A stretch of DNA of 9,321 nt from an uncultured Pirellulaceae bacterium (GTDB lineage Bacteria > Planctomycetota > Planctomycetia > Pirellulales > Pirellulaceae), in assembly GCA_934278005.1 (NCBI GenBank), contig CAKQWG010000131.1, positions 1 through 9,321 of the forward strand. Direction: 5' to 3'. Of this stretch, positions 1 to 6,949 are shown piece after piece. The position numbers and the translations under genes were made by a program. Each line of letters opens with the position of its first letter. The stretch's first letter is position 1. Under the pieces are notes generated by a model. It had not been told where the DNA came from. It ran no database searches and saw only the letters and a list, made by a program, of their open reading frames with translations.

Positions 1-1007
1 CAGTGATAGGCGGCGAGCGAATTGCGCCAGAGCAATTTTTCGGCGACGCGCAGCGGTTGCGTTGCAAGATACTGACGGGCGAGGGCGACGATCGAATTCA
101 ATGAGGTGACGCCATCGCTGTTGGGCCAGTCGCTGCCAAAGATCACGCGGTCCTCTCCGAAGATGCCCATCAAGCTATCGATGCGATCGCGATGGGCGCT
201 GAGCTCGGTGGAGACAACTCCCGCGACGCGGTGGATGACCGATGAGAGCTTCATGTACACGCCGGGGCGCTGTTGCAGTTCGGCCAGCAATCTTTCATAT
301 TCGGCCAGCTCGCTAGAAGCGGGTTCGATGGCGGGCAGATGGTCGATGACGATGCGCAGCTCAGCCACTCGGTCACTCAAGCGCAGGATGGCTTGCAATA
401 GCGAGAGGTCTGGGTTGGCTGAATCGAGAACTAAATCGGCTGCGGCCAACCGCTTGATACCATCTACGAAAACTGGATTGTCCACTTGTTGGCTGAGGTT
501 ATACCCCCATAGATTTCCGTAGCGAATACCACGCCATAGGCTGTTTTTTCGGAAGCGCTCAAGATACTCAGCAAACTCTGGTTTGTCTGGCTGGAGATTG
601 CCGATGACGCCCAAGATCATCGGATCCTGCTCGGCGACTTGCAGCGCCCACAGATTGTCTTCTATCCACGGGCTGGCTTCAATTTTGATCGCTCCCACGA
701 TGCCAAGCGGTAGTGCTAAGCGGCGGTAGTCGGGCGGCAGGGACACGATTGGCGAATTGCCGCCAGGGCCTGCATACGGAGCGCCTTGCGGGCGTGTGCC
801 GTCGAACAAGTGGATGTGGGTATCGATGATGGGGATTTCATCGAGCAACTGCGCCGCGGGCTCTTCCAGCGGACTACACCACGCGCGTGTTGCAGTCGAC
901 CAACCGCTGGCCAATGCGCTGCCGGCCAGTAGGCCGCTAGCAGTTGCGAAGAATCGTCGCGACAGCACGTGGGCTGTGTCGTGGCAATCTGAACGCTGAG
1001 CATCCAC
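1..1007 (-). CDS. Tat-exported amidohydrolase (Amidohydro_2, COG3618 type), 3' end cut by window edge
   Basis: Predicted metal-dependent TIM-barrel hydrolase of the amidohydrolase-2 family, which includes sugar lactonases and decarboxylases; the substrate cannot be told from sequence. The 335 visible residues begin with a twin-arginine signal (SRRFFATASGLLAG, residues 16-29) followed by an Ala-rich stretch, so export through Tat is likely. The mature domain opens with the metal-binding IIDTHIHLFD (60-69, H64 and H66), then IDHLPAI (H223) and FGSDWP (290-295, probable catalytic or metal Asp292). The last residues, LLWRNSLAAYH, match the usual family C-terminus, so only a few residues should be missing. 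I chose the GTG start because AAGGGG lies six bases before it. An in-frame ATG at 1040 would add 11 residues and overlap the kinase gene, but has no ribosome site. It lies 13 nt after the kinase stop, so the two are probably co-transcribed. Confidence 0.88.
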   Translation of the reverse strand, partial: MDAQRSDCHDTAHVLSRRFFATASGLLAGSALASGWSTATRAWCSPLEEPAAQLLDEIPIIDTHIHLFDGTRPQGAPYAGPGGNSPIVSLPPDYRRLALPLGIVGAIKIEASPWIEDNLWALQVAEQDPMILGVIGNLQPDKPEFAEYLERFRKNSLWRGIRYGNLWGYNLSQQVDNPVFVDGIKRLAAADLVLDSANPDLSLLQAILRLSDRVAELRIVIDHLPAIEPASSELAEYERLLAELQQRPGVYMKLSSVIHRVAGVVSTELSAHRDRIDSLMGIFGEDRVIFGSDWPNSDGVTSLNSIVALARQYLATQPLRVAEKLLWRNSLAAYH

Positions 1008-1013
1008 GTCTTT

Positions 1014-1019
1014 CCCCTT
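1014..1019 (-). promoter_or_regulatory. Shine-Dalgarno site of the amidohydrolase
   Basis: AAGGGG on the minus strand ends six bases before GTG at 1007. It sits in the 13-nt gap between the kinase stop and this start, and it decides the GTG start over the ATG at 1040. It is the clearest ribosome site in the window; the other genes show weak ones. The kinase ends in tandem in-frame stops, TGA then TAA, and the TAA abuts and partly overlaps this site. Confidence 0.7.
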
Positions 1020-1020
1020 A

Positions 1021-3588
1021 TCAAGCGGCGCGATTCTCATGCAGCAAGCGCGCGACCAGCGTAATCAGTTTCTTTCGATCGATGGGCTTGGTCATATACT
1101 CGGTACAGCCGAATTTAAGACAGGCCTGTCGGTCTCCCTCCATGGCATTGGCGGTGAGGGCGACGATGGGCTGTTGGAGTCCCTTGGCTCGTAGCTCCTG
1201 GACGGCCTCACGGCCATTCATGACGGGCATCTGCATGTCCATCAAGATCAGGGCAAATGGTCGCCCCTCAGCCTCCGCCTGCAGGGCCGTGTCGACGGCT
1301 TGCCGTCCATCTTCCACCACCGTAACCTGCGCACCACAAGCCTCAAGGAAATATTTGCCCACGCGCCACACGTCGCGACGATCGTCGGCCAGCAGGATGC
1401 GCGCATCGATGGTCGGGCGTGGATCGTGTTCCACATGTTGTCTGAGCGGGCGAACATCGCTGGGCTGTGCGAGTTGCTGGCGCTGAGCATCGGTGACGGG
1501 GAGCGCGAGCGTAAAGCAACTCCCCTGCCCCGCTTGGCTAGTCACGTGGATCGCGCCGCCCATGGCACACGCCAAGCGCTTGCTAATTGTCAGTCCGAGT
1601 CCTGTGCCCCCAAACCGCTGGGCAGTTTCAGGACTGGCCTGGGTAAAGGGTTGGAAGATGCGTTCCAACTGGGCGGGAGTCATGCCAATGCCCGTGTCGG
1701 ACACCTCGAACAGCAGCAGTGTTTGCTCAGCATCCAGTCTAATCGAAACCCGGACCTCCCCTTCATCTGTAAATTTGAGCGCATTGCCGATCAAGTTGAC
1801 TAAAATCTGGCGCAGGCGAACGCGGTCGGCGGTGATCGTTTGGGGGATCGGATTGTTCCATTCAAAGATCAGCGGAATGCCTTCTTCGACCGCGCGGACG
1901 TTCATCAGCAAACGGACGTCTTCTATGGTTTTCGGTACATCGACAGGCTGTTTAGAAATGCTCAACTTGTCAGCTTCGATCACGGACAGGTCTAGCATAT
2001 CGTCCAGCAGGGCCAGCAGATACTTTCCGTTGCGGGTGATGCTGTCTACTTTGTCGATAAAAGAGGGGGCAGTAGATTCACCGCGCAGTATCTCTGCAAA
2101 GCCGAGCACGGCGGTCATCGGTGTGCGCAGTTCGTGGCTGACGTTAGCCAGTAGAGCCGACTTAGTCTTGTTTGCCTTCTCGGCCGCGCGATTGGCCTGC
2201 TCTAAGTCCTGGAGCATGCGCACCTGCTCGGTGATATCCCGCGCAATTGTTGATGCGCCCATGATCTGACCATGCGAGTTCTTGATAGGTGAAATGGCTA
2301 GGGAGATGTCCACCAGCGAGCCATCTTTGCGTCGGCGCAAGGTTTGGAAGTGGCGAATGTGCTCGCCTCTGGCAATTTTGCCAATGATCTCATGTTCTTC
2401 ACTTACGCGGTCGTCCGGTATCAAGCGTACGATAGACGTACCAACAATTTCATCAGCCGTATAACCGAACAGCAACTCCGCAGCGTGGTTCCAACTGGTG
2501 ATGATACCGTTCAAGTTTTTGCTGATAATCGCGTCATCGGAGGAATCGACGAGTGCGGCTAACAGCGCCCGTTCACGCTGCGCGTCAATGCTGTCCGTCA
2601 GATCGCGCGAGAAAGTCCGCGCGTAGACCAATTGTCCATCTTCGTAGTATCCATTGGAATGGATCAGCACGTGAACTTCCGTCCCCTGCTTATGACGCAG
2701 GCGGACTGGATAGTTGTAGATTTCTTGGCCGGTGTGCAGCCTATGGAGAATATCCTGTATTACGGATTGCTCGAAGTGGAATTCTGCAACGTTTCGTCCG
2801 ACGTATTCCTCTGAGCAATAACCGAGCTGCTTTAATTCAGCGTTGTTGGCCCATAGGATCTTGCCGTCGGGGTCGATCTTGTGCAGCCCCTCCATCGCAT
2901 TCTCTATGAAGTCTGCCAGATCGCGCTCGGTCCGCTGTCGCGCGGCCACCTCCACTTCCAGCACTAGAGCTTTTTGTTGGAGAGTCGTGACGGCCAGCAT
3001 TTGATCCTCGACGGAAACGAGCTGGCCGAAGCTCTCTGCGGGAATGACTCGAGTATGGCAGTGGCAAACTTTCGCCAAAGCCATACCACCATTCTGGCCC
3101 GCGAACTGCTCAATGGGATAAGCACACAGCAGCGTTAGTGGATACTCATTGATTAGGGCATGCCAAAGAGCTTCCCACTGGTAGGCTGCCTCGGAGTTGC
3201 CCTCTTCCCACAGCACTGCTACCAATTCGCCAAAGGCTTGGATGCGCGGCCAGGTTTTGGCCAGTTCCGCTACGGCCCCTCCCACGACGTCTGCAAACCT
3301 TTGCGGGCTGGGCATATCGCCACTCATAATGCGCGCTAGCGTATCGTCGGCGAGCAGCACTACGCATTGCCGTTGTTCAATAGCTAGTTGTAGATCGACT
3401 CCGCGAGACTTCAGCTCAGATTCGATCAGTCGCTTGTGGTCCCGGGTGATGCACACTAGAACTCCCTGCGCTGCAGACAGCGCAGTGGTGATCAACCTGC
3501 AAATGGTTTCGACGAGAAACTCGTCCTCTTCATAAAACTGAACTATGTGCTCGGATTCGTTCAGTTTCGGGGCGAGTAACTTGGGCAT
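1021..3588 (-). CDS. Soluble hybrid sensor histidine kinase: MEDS-PAS-PAS-HisKA-HATPase-REC
   Basis: An 855-residue cytoplasmic hybrid kinase with no signal peptide or membrane segment. Residues about 14-185 resemble the MEDS sensory domain (HIVQFYEEDEFL at 14-25, CAYPIEQF at 155-162, CHCHTRVIP at 175-183), known from DcmR-like and methanogen sensors and thought to bind small organic ligands. Two PAS domains follow (about 225-335 and 342-455, each ending in a RDLT/RDIT motif), then a coiled linker, the H-box SHELRTP (phospho-acceptor H485), N-box (N602), DTGIG (631-635) and GGTGLGL (660-666). A receiver domain (about 729-850) has D735, D736, phospho-acceptor D784, T812 and K834. All catalytic residues are intact. 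No DNA-binding output or HPt domain is fused, so the phosphorelay partner must lie elsewhere. The ATG start gives a natural MEDS N-terminus but lacks a clear SD. It is upstream of, and probably co-transcribed with, the amidohydrolase. Ligand and target are unknown. Confidence 0.93.
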   Translation of the reverse strand: MPKLLAPKLNESEHIVQFYEEDEFLVETICRLITTALSAAQGVLVCITRDHKRLIESELKSRGVDLQLAIEQRQCVVLLADDTLARIMSGDMPSPQRFADVVGGAVAELAKTWPRIQAFGELVAVLWEEGNSEAAYQWEALWHALINEYPLTLLCAYPIEQFAGQNGGMALAKVCHCHTRVIPAESFGQLVSVEDQMLAVTTLQQKALVLEVEVAARQRTERDLADFIENAMEGLHKIDPDGKILWANNAELKQLGYCSEEYVGRNVAEFHFEQSVIQDILHRLHTGQEIYNYPVRLRHKQGTEVHVLIHSNGYYEDGQLVYARTFSRDLTDSIDAQRERALLAALVDSSDDAIISKNLNGIITSWNHAAELLFGYTADEIVGTSIVRLIPDDRVSEEHEIIGKIARGEHIRHFQTLRRRKDGSLVDISLAISPIKNSHGQIMGASTIARDITEQVRMLQDLEQANRAAEKANKTKSALLANVSHELRTPMTAVLGFAEILRGESTAPSFIDKVDSITRNGKYLLALLDDMLDLSVIEADKLSISKQPVDVPKTIEDVRLLMNVRAVEEGIPLIFEWNNPIPQTITADRVRLRQILVNLIGNALKFTDEGEVRVSIRLDAEQTLLLFEVSDTGIGMTPAQLERIFQPFTQASPETAQRFGGTGLGLTISKRLACAMGGAIHVTSQAGQGSCFTLALPVTDAQRQQLAQPSDVRPLRQHVEHDPRPTIDARILLADDRRDVWRVGKYFLEACGAQVTVVEDGRQAVDTALQAEAEGRPFALILMDMQMPVMNGREAVQELRAKGLQQPIVALTANAMEGDRQACLKFGCTEYMTKPIDRKKLITLVARLLHENRAA

Positions 3589-3656
3589 GAAAACCGCATT
3601 GGGCGAGTTTGCTAAGTGGAGGCGGCTATGGCTAGATAAAACTTTTCCGGGTTTTT

Positions 3657-3685
3657 AGGTTAACCTGACATTCACTCCCGGTCAA
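3657..3685 (-). promoter_or_regulatory. Candidate sigma70-like promoter for the kinase operon, with a palindrome over the -10
   Basis: On the minus strand, TTGACC (3685-3680, five of six bases of the -35 consensus) is followed after 17 bases by TAACCT (3662-3657), a weak -10. The -10 forms half of a perfect 10-bp palindrome, AGGTTAACCT (3657-3666), and a CCGGG/CCCGG pair (3647-3651 and 3677-3681) flanks it. This would start transcription roughly 60 bases before the kinase ATG. Positioning and spacing are good, but the -10 match is poor, so this is only a candidate. Confidence 0.3.
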
Positions 3686-3750
3686 TAAAGAACATCGAGA
3701 GCTTAAAGGACTTTCCAGAAGTGCGTATGCATAGCCGAACTAACAGGAAA

Positions 3751-5253
3751 CTAAGCGGCAGACAGGGTTGTGGTGTCGCAATAATCGCAACGACAAGCGT
3801 CTGTCCGTAAATCCGTTCCACCGAGGGCTTCGGCGGTGGCAAAGTGTTCGCACATCGACTGCCAGCGGCACTGGGCCGATTCCGCAAACTGCACCATGCG
3901 GTCCAAGGCGATGCGGCGATCCTCAGCTCGCGTTCGTCCTTCGTCAGCTAACCTCTCGATCAACGACTCGTGCACTTCGTCCACCAGGCACAGCCAGCGT
4001 CCGCGGCCGGCTGGTGCGACGACTCCGCGTGAAGCCAGTTGCTGCAGGCAGTTTCGCAAAGTCTGCTGGCCCAGCGGACTAATTTTTTTAAGTTCGGTCA
4101 GAGAGACGCCGTCGCGGGCCTCGGCAGAGTCTTGGCTGGCCAGTCGGAGCGTGTGATGTGCCGTGCGGAGCTGACAGGCGTCGATCGCTCCCCCCGCGAA
4201 TAATTTCTGCAAGTTGACGTCGGCGGGATCATACAACAACGTGCAGTTGGCCAATTCGCCATCTCGACCGGCGCGTCCCGCCTCTTGATAGTAGGCTTCG
4301 AGCGAACCGGGAATGTCGTAATGAATCACTCGCCGGATGTCAGGTTTATCAATGCCCAGTCCAAAGGCATTGGTAGCGAACATGGTGGCAGGTGGCCCGT
4401 TCATAAACGCATCCTGCGACCTTTGCCGGTCGTCTTTTTTCATCCGCCCATGGTAGCACAGGGTCGGCAACGGCAAGTCGCTGAGGGCTTCGCGCAGCCT
4501 TTCGGCAGTCTTCGTAGTGGCGCAGTAAACGATGGCCGGTTGATTGGAGTGCAGTTCGCTCGGCTCGCTCAACAGTTGTCGCAGTGTGCGCAACTTATGT
4601 GCATCGCCTTCACAGCGTTCAACAGCCAATCGCAGATTATCGCGTTTGACACCGGTGGCAATGATCGCCGGGTCGGCCAGCTTGAGGCAGCTAATGATAT
4701 CCTCCATCGTCTTCTCCGACGCTGTCGCGGTCAGCGCAAGAATAGGAGGATTTCCCAAGCGCGCACGCGCGTGCTGCAGGCAGAGATAGTCGGGCCGGAA
4801 GTCATGACCCCACTGGCTGGCGCAGTGGGCTTCGTCGATCACGAACAGATCGACACCAATCTCTGCCAACACTTCGCAGATGTCCGATTGCTGCAGTCGC
4901 TCTGGAGTAGTCAATACAAACTCGGCTCGGCCCGACTGAATATCCTCATGGAAGCGTTTGATCTGCGCCGCCGATTTGGAGCTATTGAGAATCGCTGCGT
5001 GAAAGCCCACCTCGCGCAAGTGATTGGCCTGGTCCTCGGCGAGCGAGATCAGCGGACTGACCACGACTGTAACCCCTTCAAGCTCCATTCCAGGTAGCTG
5101 GTAGCAGAGGCTTTTGCCAGAGCCTGTCGGCATGAGCACCAGCGTGTCGCGACCCTGCATGGCAGCCTCGCACGCCTCGGACTGTCCGGGCCGGAAGTTT
5201 TTGTAGCCGAAACGGTCTTTGAGGCAAGCGCGGAGATTGGCAATATTGGACAT
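3751..5253 (-). CDS. recQ: Short RecQ-family ATP-dependent 3'-5' DNA helicase, no HRDC domain
   Basis: A 500-residue superfamily-2 DNA helicase of the RecQ family, acting in recombination and repair. Visible motifs in order: motif 0 FGYKNFRPGQ (15-24), Walker A MPTGSGKS (41-48), DEAH (140-143) followed by the RecQ aromatic-rich loop CASQWGHDFRPDY (144-156), TATAS (175-179), ATNAFGLGIDKPDIR (293-307) and the arginine-finger motif QEAGRAGRDG (323-332). After the helicase core comes a winged-helix-like stretch (about 382-425), then a C-terminal cysteine cluster (C462, C487, C489, C492) that should be the zinc site. This order, winged helix before zinc, and the length differ from E. coli RecQ (about 610 residues, zinc then winged helix then HRDC) and fit the short RecQ/RecS-like group. 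The last zinc cysteines read CxCxxC rather than the usual CxxCxxC. The ATG start directly precedes the conserved N-terminus; no strong SD is seen. Confidence 0.93.
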   Translation of the reverse strand: MSNIANLRACLKDRFGYKNFRPGQSEACEAAMQGRDTLVLMPTGSGKSLCYQLPGMELEGVTVVVSPLISLAEDQANHLREVGFHAAILNSSKSAAQIKRFHEDIQSGRAEFVLTTPERLQQSDICEVLAEIGVDLFVIDEAHCASQWGHDFRPDYLCLQHARARLGNPPILALTATASEKTMEDIISCLKLADPAIIATGVKRDNLRLAVERCEGDAHKLRTLRQLLSEPSELHSNQPAIVYCATTKTAERLREALSDLPLPTLCYHGRMKKDDRQRSQDAFMNGPPATMFATNAFGLGIDKPDIRRVIHYDIPGSLEAYYQEAGRAGRDGELANCTLLYDPADVNLQKLFAGGAIDACQLRTAHHTLRLASQDSAEARDGVSLTELKKISPLGQQTLRNCLQQLASRGVVAPAGRGRWLCLVDEVHESLIERLADEGRTRAEDRRIALDRMVQFAESAQCRWQSMCEHFATAEALGGTDLRTDACRCDYCDTTTLSAA

Positions 5254-5263
5254 ATGCTAGGCA

Positions 5264-5470
5264 GTGCTCTTAAATGTTATGAAAGTTGAAGCTACCACTT
5301 ATGGATTAACTATTGACGAGGACCATGTGAACATTGGCCAGCGGTATGCGCTCTGCGCTGAAACAGTCTGCGAAGCGCCTTATGGAATTGGTGGGGAGAA
5401 GTGGATAGGGCACCACATGGCAAATAGTGGACCAACACTGCTCCTGCTAGAGGTCTCTGTGATTATTTGA
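5264..5470 (+). CDS. Doubtful small ORF in the recQ/DUF3891 divergent gap
   Basis: An open frame of 68 codons starting at GTG (or 63 codons from the ATG at 5279) runs through otherwise empty sequence. The product has a run of hydrophobic residues at its C-terminus (LLLLEVSVII), no motif I recognise and no convincing ribosome site. It begins ten bases from the recQ start on the opposite strand, where recQ's own promoter and leader should be. It may be a lineage-specific small protein, but a chance open frame is more likely. Confidence 0.15.
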   Translation: MLLNVMKVEATTYGLTIDEDHVNIGQRYALCAETVCEAPYGIGGEKWIGHHMANSGPTLLLLEVSVII

Positions 5471-5775
5471 GCGGCGGCTAGCTACTTTGGGCAGCTTTCC
5501 GGCAGGTGGGGGCGCGATTAGCTGCAACGCAATATTGCAGAACGGTGGAAATCGCTTCACGCCCGAGCTCATACGCACCGATGACCCGCGTCACTCGATC
5601 TGGGGCTAAAAAAGCAGGGCAACCGCATCCAAAAGTTTTGGTATGCCATGTGCCTGGTCGGCACGTGTCGCGCAGATGACTTTACGGCGAGCACAGCTTT
5701 GCCTGGTTCGGTGACAGCCTCTGAGGATTAAATTGCAAGATCGGACAGCAAGCATGTAGCTGCGGGTGGTATCAA
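5471..5775. other. Intergenic region before the DUF3891 gene
   Basis: No gene is recognised here. It contains a perfect 10-bp palindrome GCAATATTGC (5529-5538) nested in the inverted pair CTGCAA/TTGCAG (5522-5527 and 5535-5540), and a GTGCC/GGCAC pair around TGGTC (about 5660-5674). Neither has a following T-run, so neither looks like an intrinsic terminator. A weak purine-rich stretch, GGTGG, lies before the ATG at 5776. No convincing -35/-10 pair was found. Similar short phrases (TGCCTGGTCGG and TGCCTGGTTCGG) recur about 50 bases apart. Confidence 0.4.
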
Positions 5776-6528
5776 ATGATAGTTCGAAATGATCAGGCTG
5801 GCTGGCGCATTGTGTTTCACTCTGCGCACGCTCTGCTGGCAGGTCGCCTGGCCAGCGAGCTGCTACCCCCTGAATTGCCGTTTTGGTACGAAACCTGTAC
5901 CGCGATCGGCATGCATGATGATCACAAAAAGCCTTTCAAAGCTCAGGCGAATCACTATTTGACCGAGGTCGGAACTCCGCTTGACTTCAGCATGCAGTCG
6001 ATGAACGACGAGACACGCTTGTCAGAATCGATCTATAGAATTGCGGAGGGGATACGAAAGCATCGGTGGATCGGCCTGTTGGTCTCCAAGCACACGGACT
6101 TCCTGTACTGCAATGAGGCGACATCGAAAGAGATGAAGCGTTTCTTACGATCTGAGGCTCGTCGTCGCGACTCAGTTTTGAAGTCACTTGGAGTCGATCC
6201 ACAGCAGCTGGAGGAGAGCTACCAATGGATGCGCTGGTGCGATCGTTGTTCATTGATTCTGTGCGGCGATGACGTACCGGCGATGAGTCGCAAGCTGGAG
6301 ATCACATGGCTGCCCGGCAGCGGTCGCGTTGATATTTGGCGAGACCCCACCCAGCGGCTGCACATTGAGCCGTGGGTCTTTGCTAGTTCGGAAATTGAGT
6401 TTGAGGTGGAACAACGGATTATACAGGAGCTGAGCTTTAAGGACGATGCACAGCTGTGGGAGGCGCTGACGGGCTGCGCGCCACAGCTCAGCAAATTTCA
6501 CTTCCAGTCTGAACCAGCCGAGGCGTAA
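5776..6528 (+). CDS. DUF3891 family protein of unknown function
   Basis: A 250-residue soluble protein, full length for the DUF3891 family. It shows the family layout: MIVR start, an early HSAHALLAGRLA helix (15-26), TAIGMHDDH (42-50), GTPLDFSMQSM (66-76), WIGLLVSKHTDFLY (98-111), WCDRCSLILCGD (154-165), and a C-terminal half ending with a WxALTGCAPQ segment. No signal peptide or membrane segment is visible. The biochemical function of the family is not known to me. The conserved His and Asp residues (H18, H47, D48, H106, D156) are spaced in a way reminiscent of HD-type metal hydrolases, which is my inference. The motif usually seen as HDDGW in relatives, from memory, reads HDDHK here. It stands alone: recQ is divergent upstream and the catalase starts 421 nt downstream. 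The ATG start is supported by the family N-terminus and a weak GGTGG upstream. Confidence 0.82.
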   Translation: MIVRNDQAGWRIVFHSAHALLAGRLASELLPPELPFWYETCTAIGMHDDHKKPFKAQANHYLTEVGTPLDFSMQSMNDETRLSESIYRIAEGIRKHRWIGLLVSKHTDFLYCNEATSKEMKRFLRSEARRRDSVLKSLGVDPQQLEESYQWMRWCDRCSLILCGDDVPAMSRKLEITWLPGSGRVDIWRDPTQRLHIEPWVFASSEIEFEVEQRIIQELSFKDDAQLWEALTGCAPQLSKFHFQSEPAEA

Positions 6529-6834
6529 GCTGCGGGCCCAAAATAAGCTGCTGTCGCCGTGCACAGCGCGACGGCCGTCAGCTGCTGCATAAGGCGCTGC
6601 GCGGGTCTGGTGATTCAGCGGCCGATGCTCGCAGCCCAAGCAATTGCCTGGCGCGACTGAGCGGCTGGCGATCAACTTGCTCCCAATTCGACTTCCGAAT
6701 TTGCGGCGAAGATTAGTCTGCCAGCGGTGAGCTTACTACTGTCGCTGTCGTCCGCACTATTTAAAAATATTGGTACATCATTTGCGTTTTCGCACCCCAG
6801 CGAATGTTCTGAGCGTGTGTTTCGTTGCCGTCGC
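6529..6834. other. Intergenic region between the DUF3891 gene and the catalase
   Basis: No gene is recognised. Just after the DUF3891 stop are short GC-rich dyads, including a perfect palindrome GACGGCCGTC (6570-6579) and repeated AGCTGCTG (6546-6553 and about 6579-6587), but no T-run follows, so an intrinsic terminator is not supported. Around 6758-6780 there is an AT-rich block (TATTTAAAAATATTGG) that stands out from its surroundings and could be a promoter element for the catalase, but I cannot pair it with a good -35. Confidence 0.4.
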
Positions 6835-6896
6835 CGGTAGCTAATTGTAACGGATGGTACCGTCGGTAGCTGCTACCGAGCGACCTTGTCCATCCG
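6835..6896 (+). promoter_or_regulatory. Inverted-repeat cluster before the catalase, candidate operator or leader hairpin
   Basis: TCGGTAGC-T-GCTACCGA (6863-6879) is a perfect 8-bp dyad around one base. It is framed by CGGATGG (6851-6857) and CCATCCG (6890-6896), a second perfect 7-bp inverted pair. The half-site CGGTAGCT also occurs as a direct repeat at 6835-6842, 29 bases upstream of its second copy at 6864-6871. A weak promoter-like pair, TTGCCG (6825-6830) and TAACGG (6848-6853) with 17-base spacing, overlaps the first copy. The cluster ends 53 bases before the preferred catalase start, as expected for an operator or a 5' leader structure. The bound factor is unknown. Confidence 0.45.
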
Positions 6897-6949
6897 CTAG
6901 TGAACCGCGCATCCTCCAGCCCTCTCTCAAACTGCACTGGCCTGAAGAT

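Noticed and set aside
106..522. Plus-strand open frame of 138 codons at the left end
   Set aside because: It is antisense to the amidohydrolase, whose metal motifs and Tat signal identify the true coding strand.
716..1024. Minus-strand open frame of 102 codons over the amidohydrolase start
   Set aside because: It is in another frame from the conserved hydrolase. The HIHLFD and Tat motifs appear only in the GTG 1007 frame.
1493..2269. Plus-strand open frame of 258 codons
   Set aside because: It is antisense to the kinase core of the hybrid histidine kinase. It is rich in Ser/Arg, as expected for a shadow frame, with no motif.
4285..5097. Plus-strand open frame of 270 codons
   Set aside because: It lies wholly antisense to recQ, whose helicase motifs are intact. 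The translation has no recognisable domain and looks like a mirror of GC-rich coding sequence.
6546..6587. Possible intrinsic terminator after the DUF3891 gene
   Set aside because: Short GC-rich dyads are present but the stems are weak and no T-run follows.
6250..6675. Minus-strand open frame of 141 codons
   Set aside because: It mostly overlaps the DUF3891 gene in antisense and shows no domain.
6854..6949. N-terminal extension of the catalase from ATG 6854
   Set aside because: The 32 extra residues are unlike catalase N-termini, no ribosome site precedes the ATG, and the segment is occupied by an inverted-repeat cluster. ATG 6950 fits the family better.
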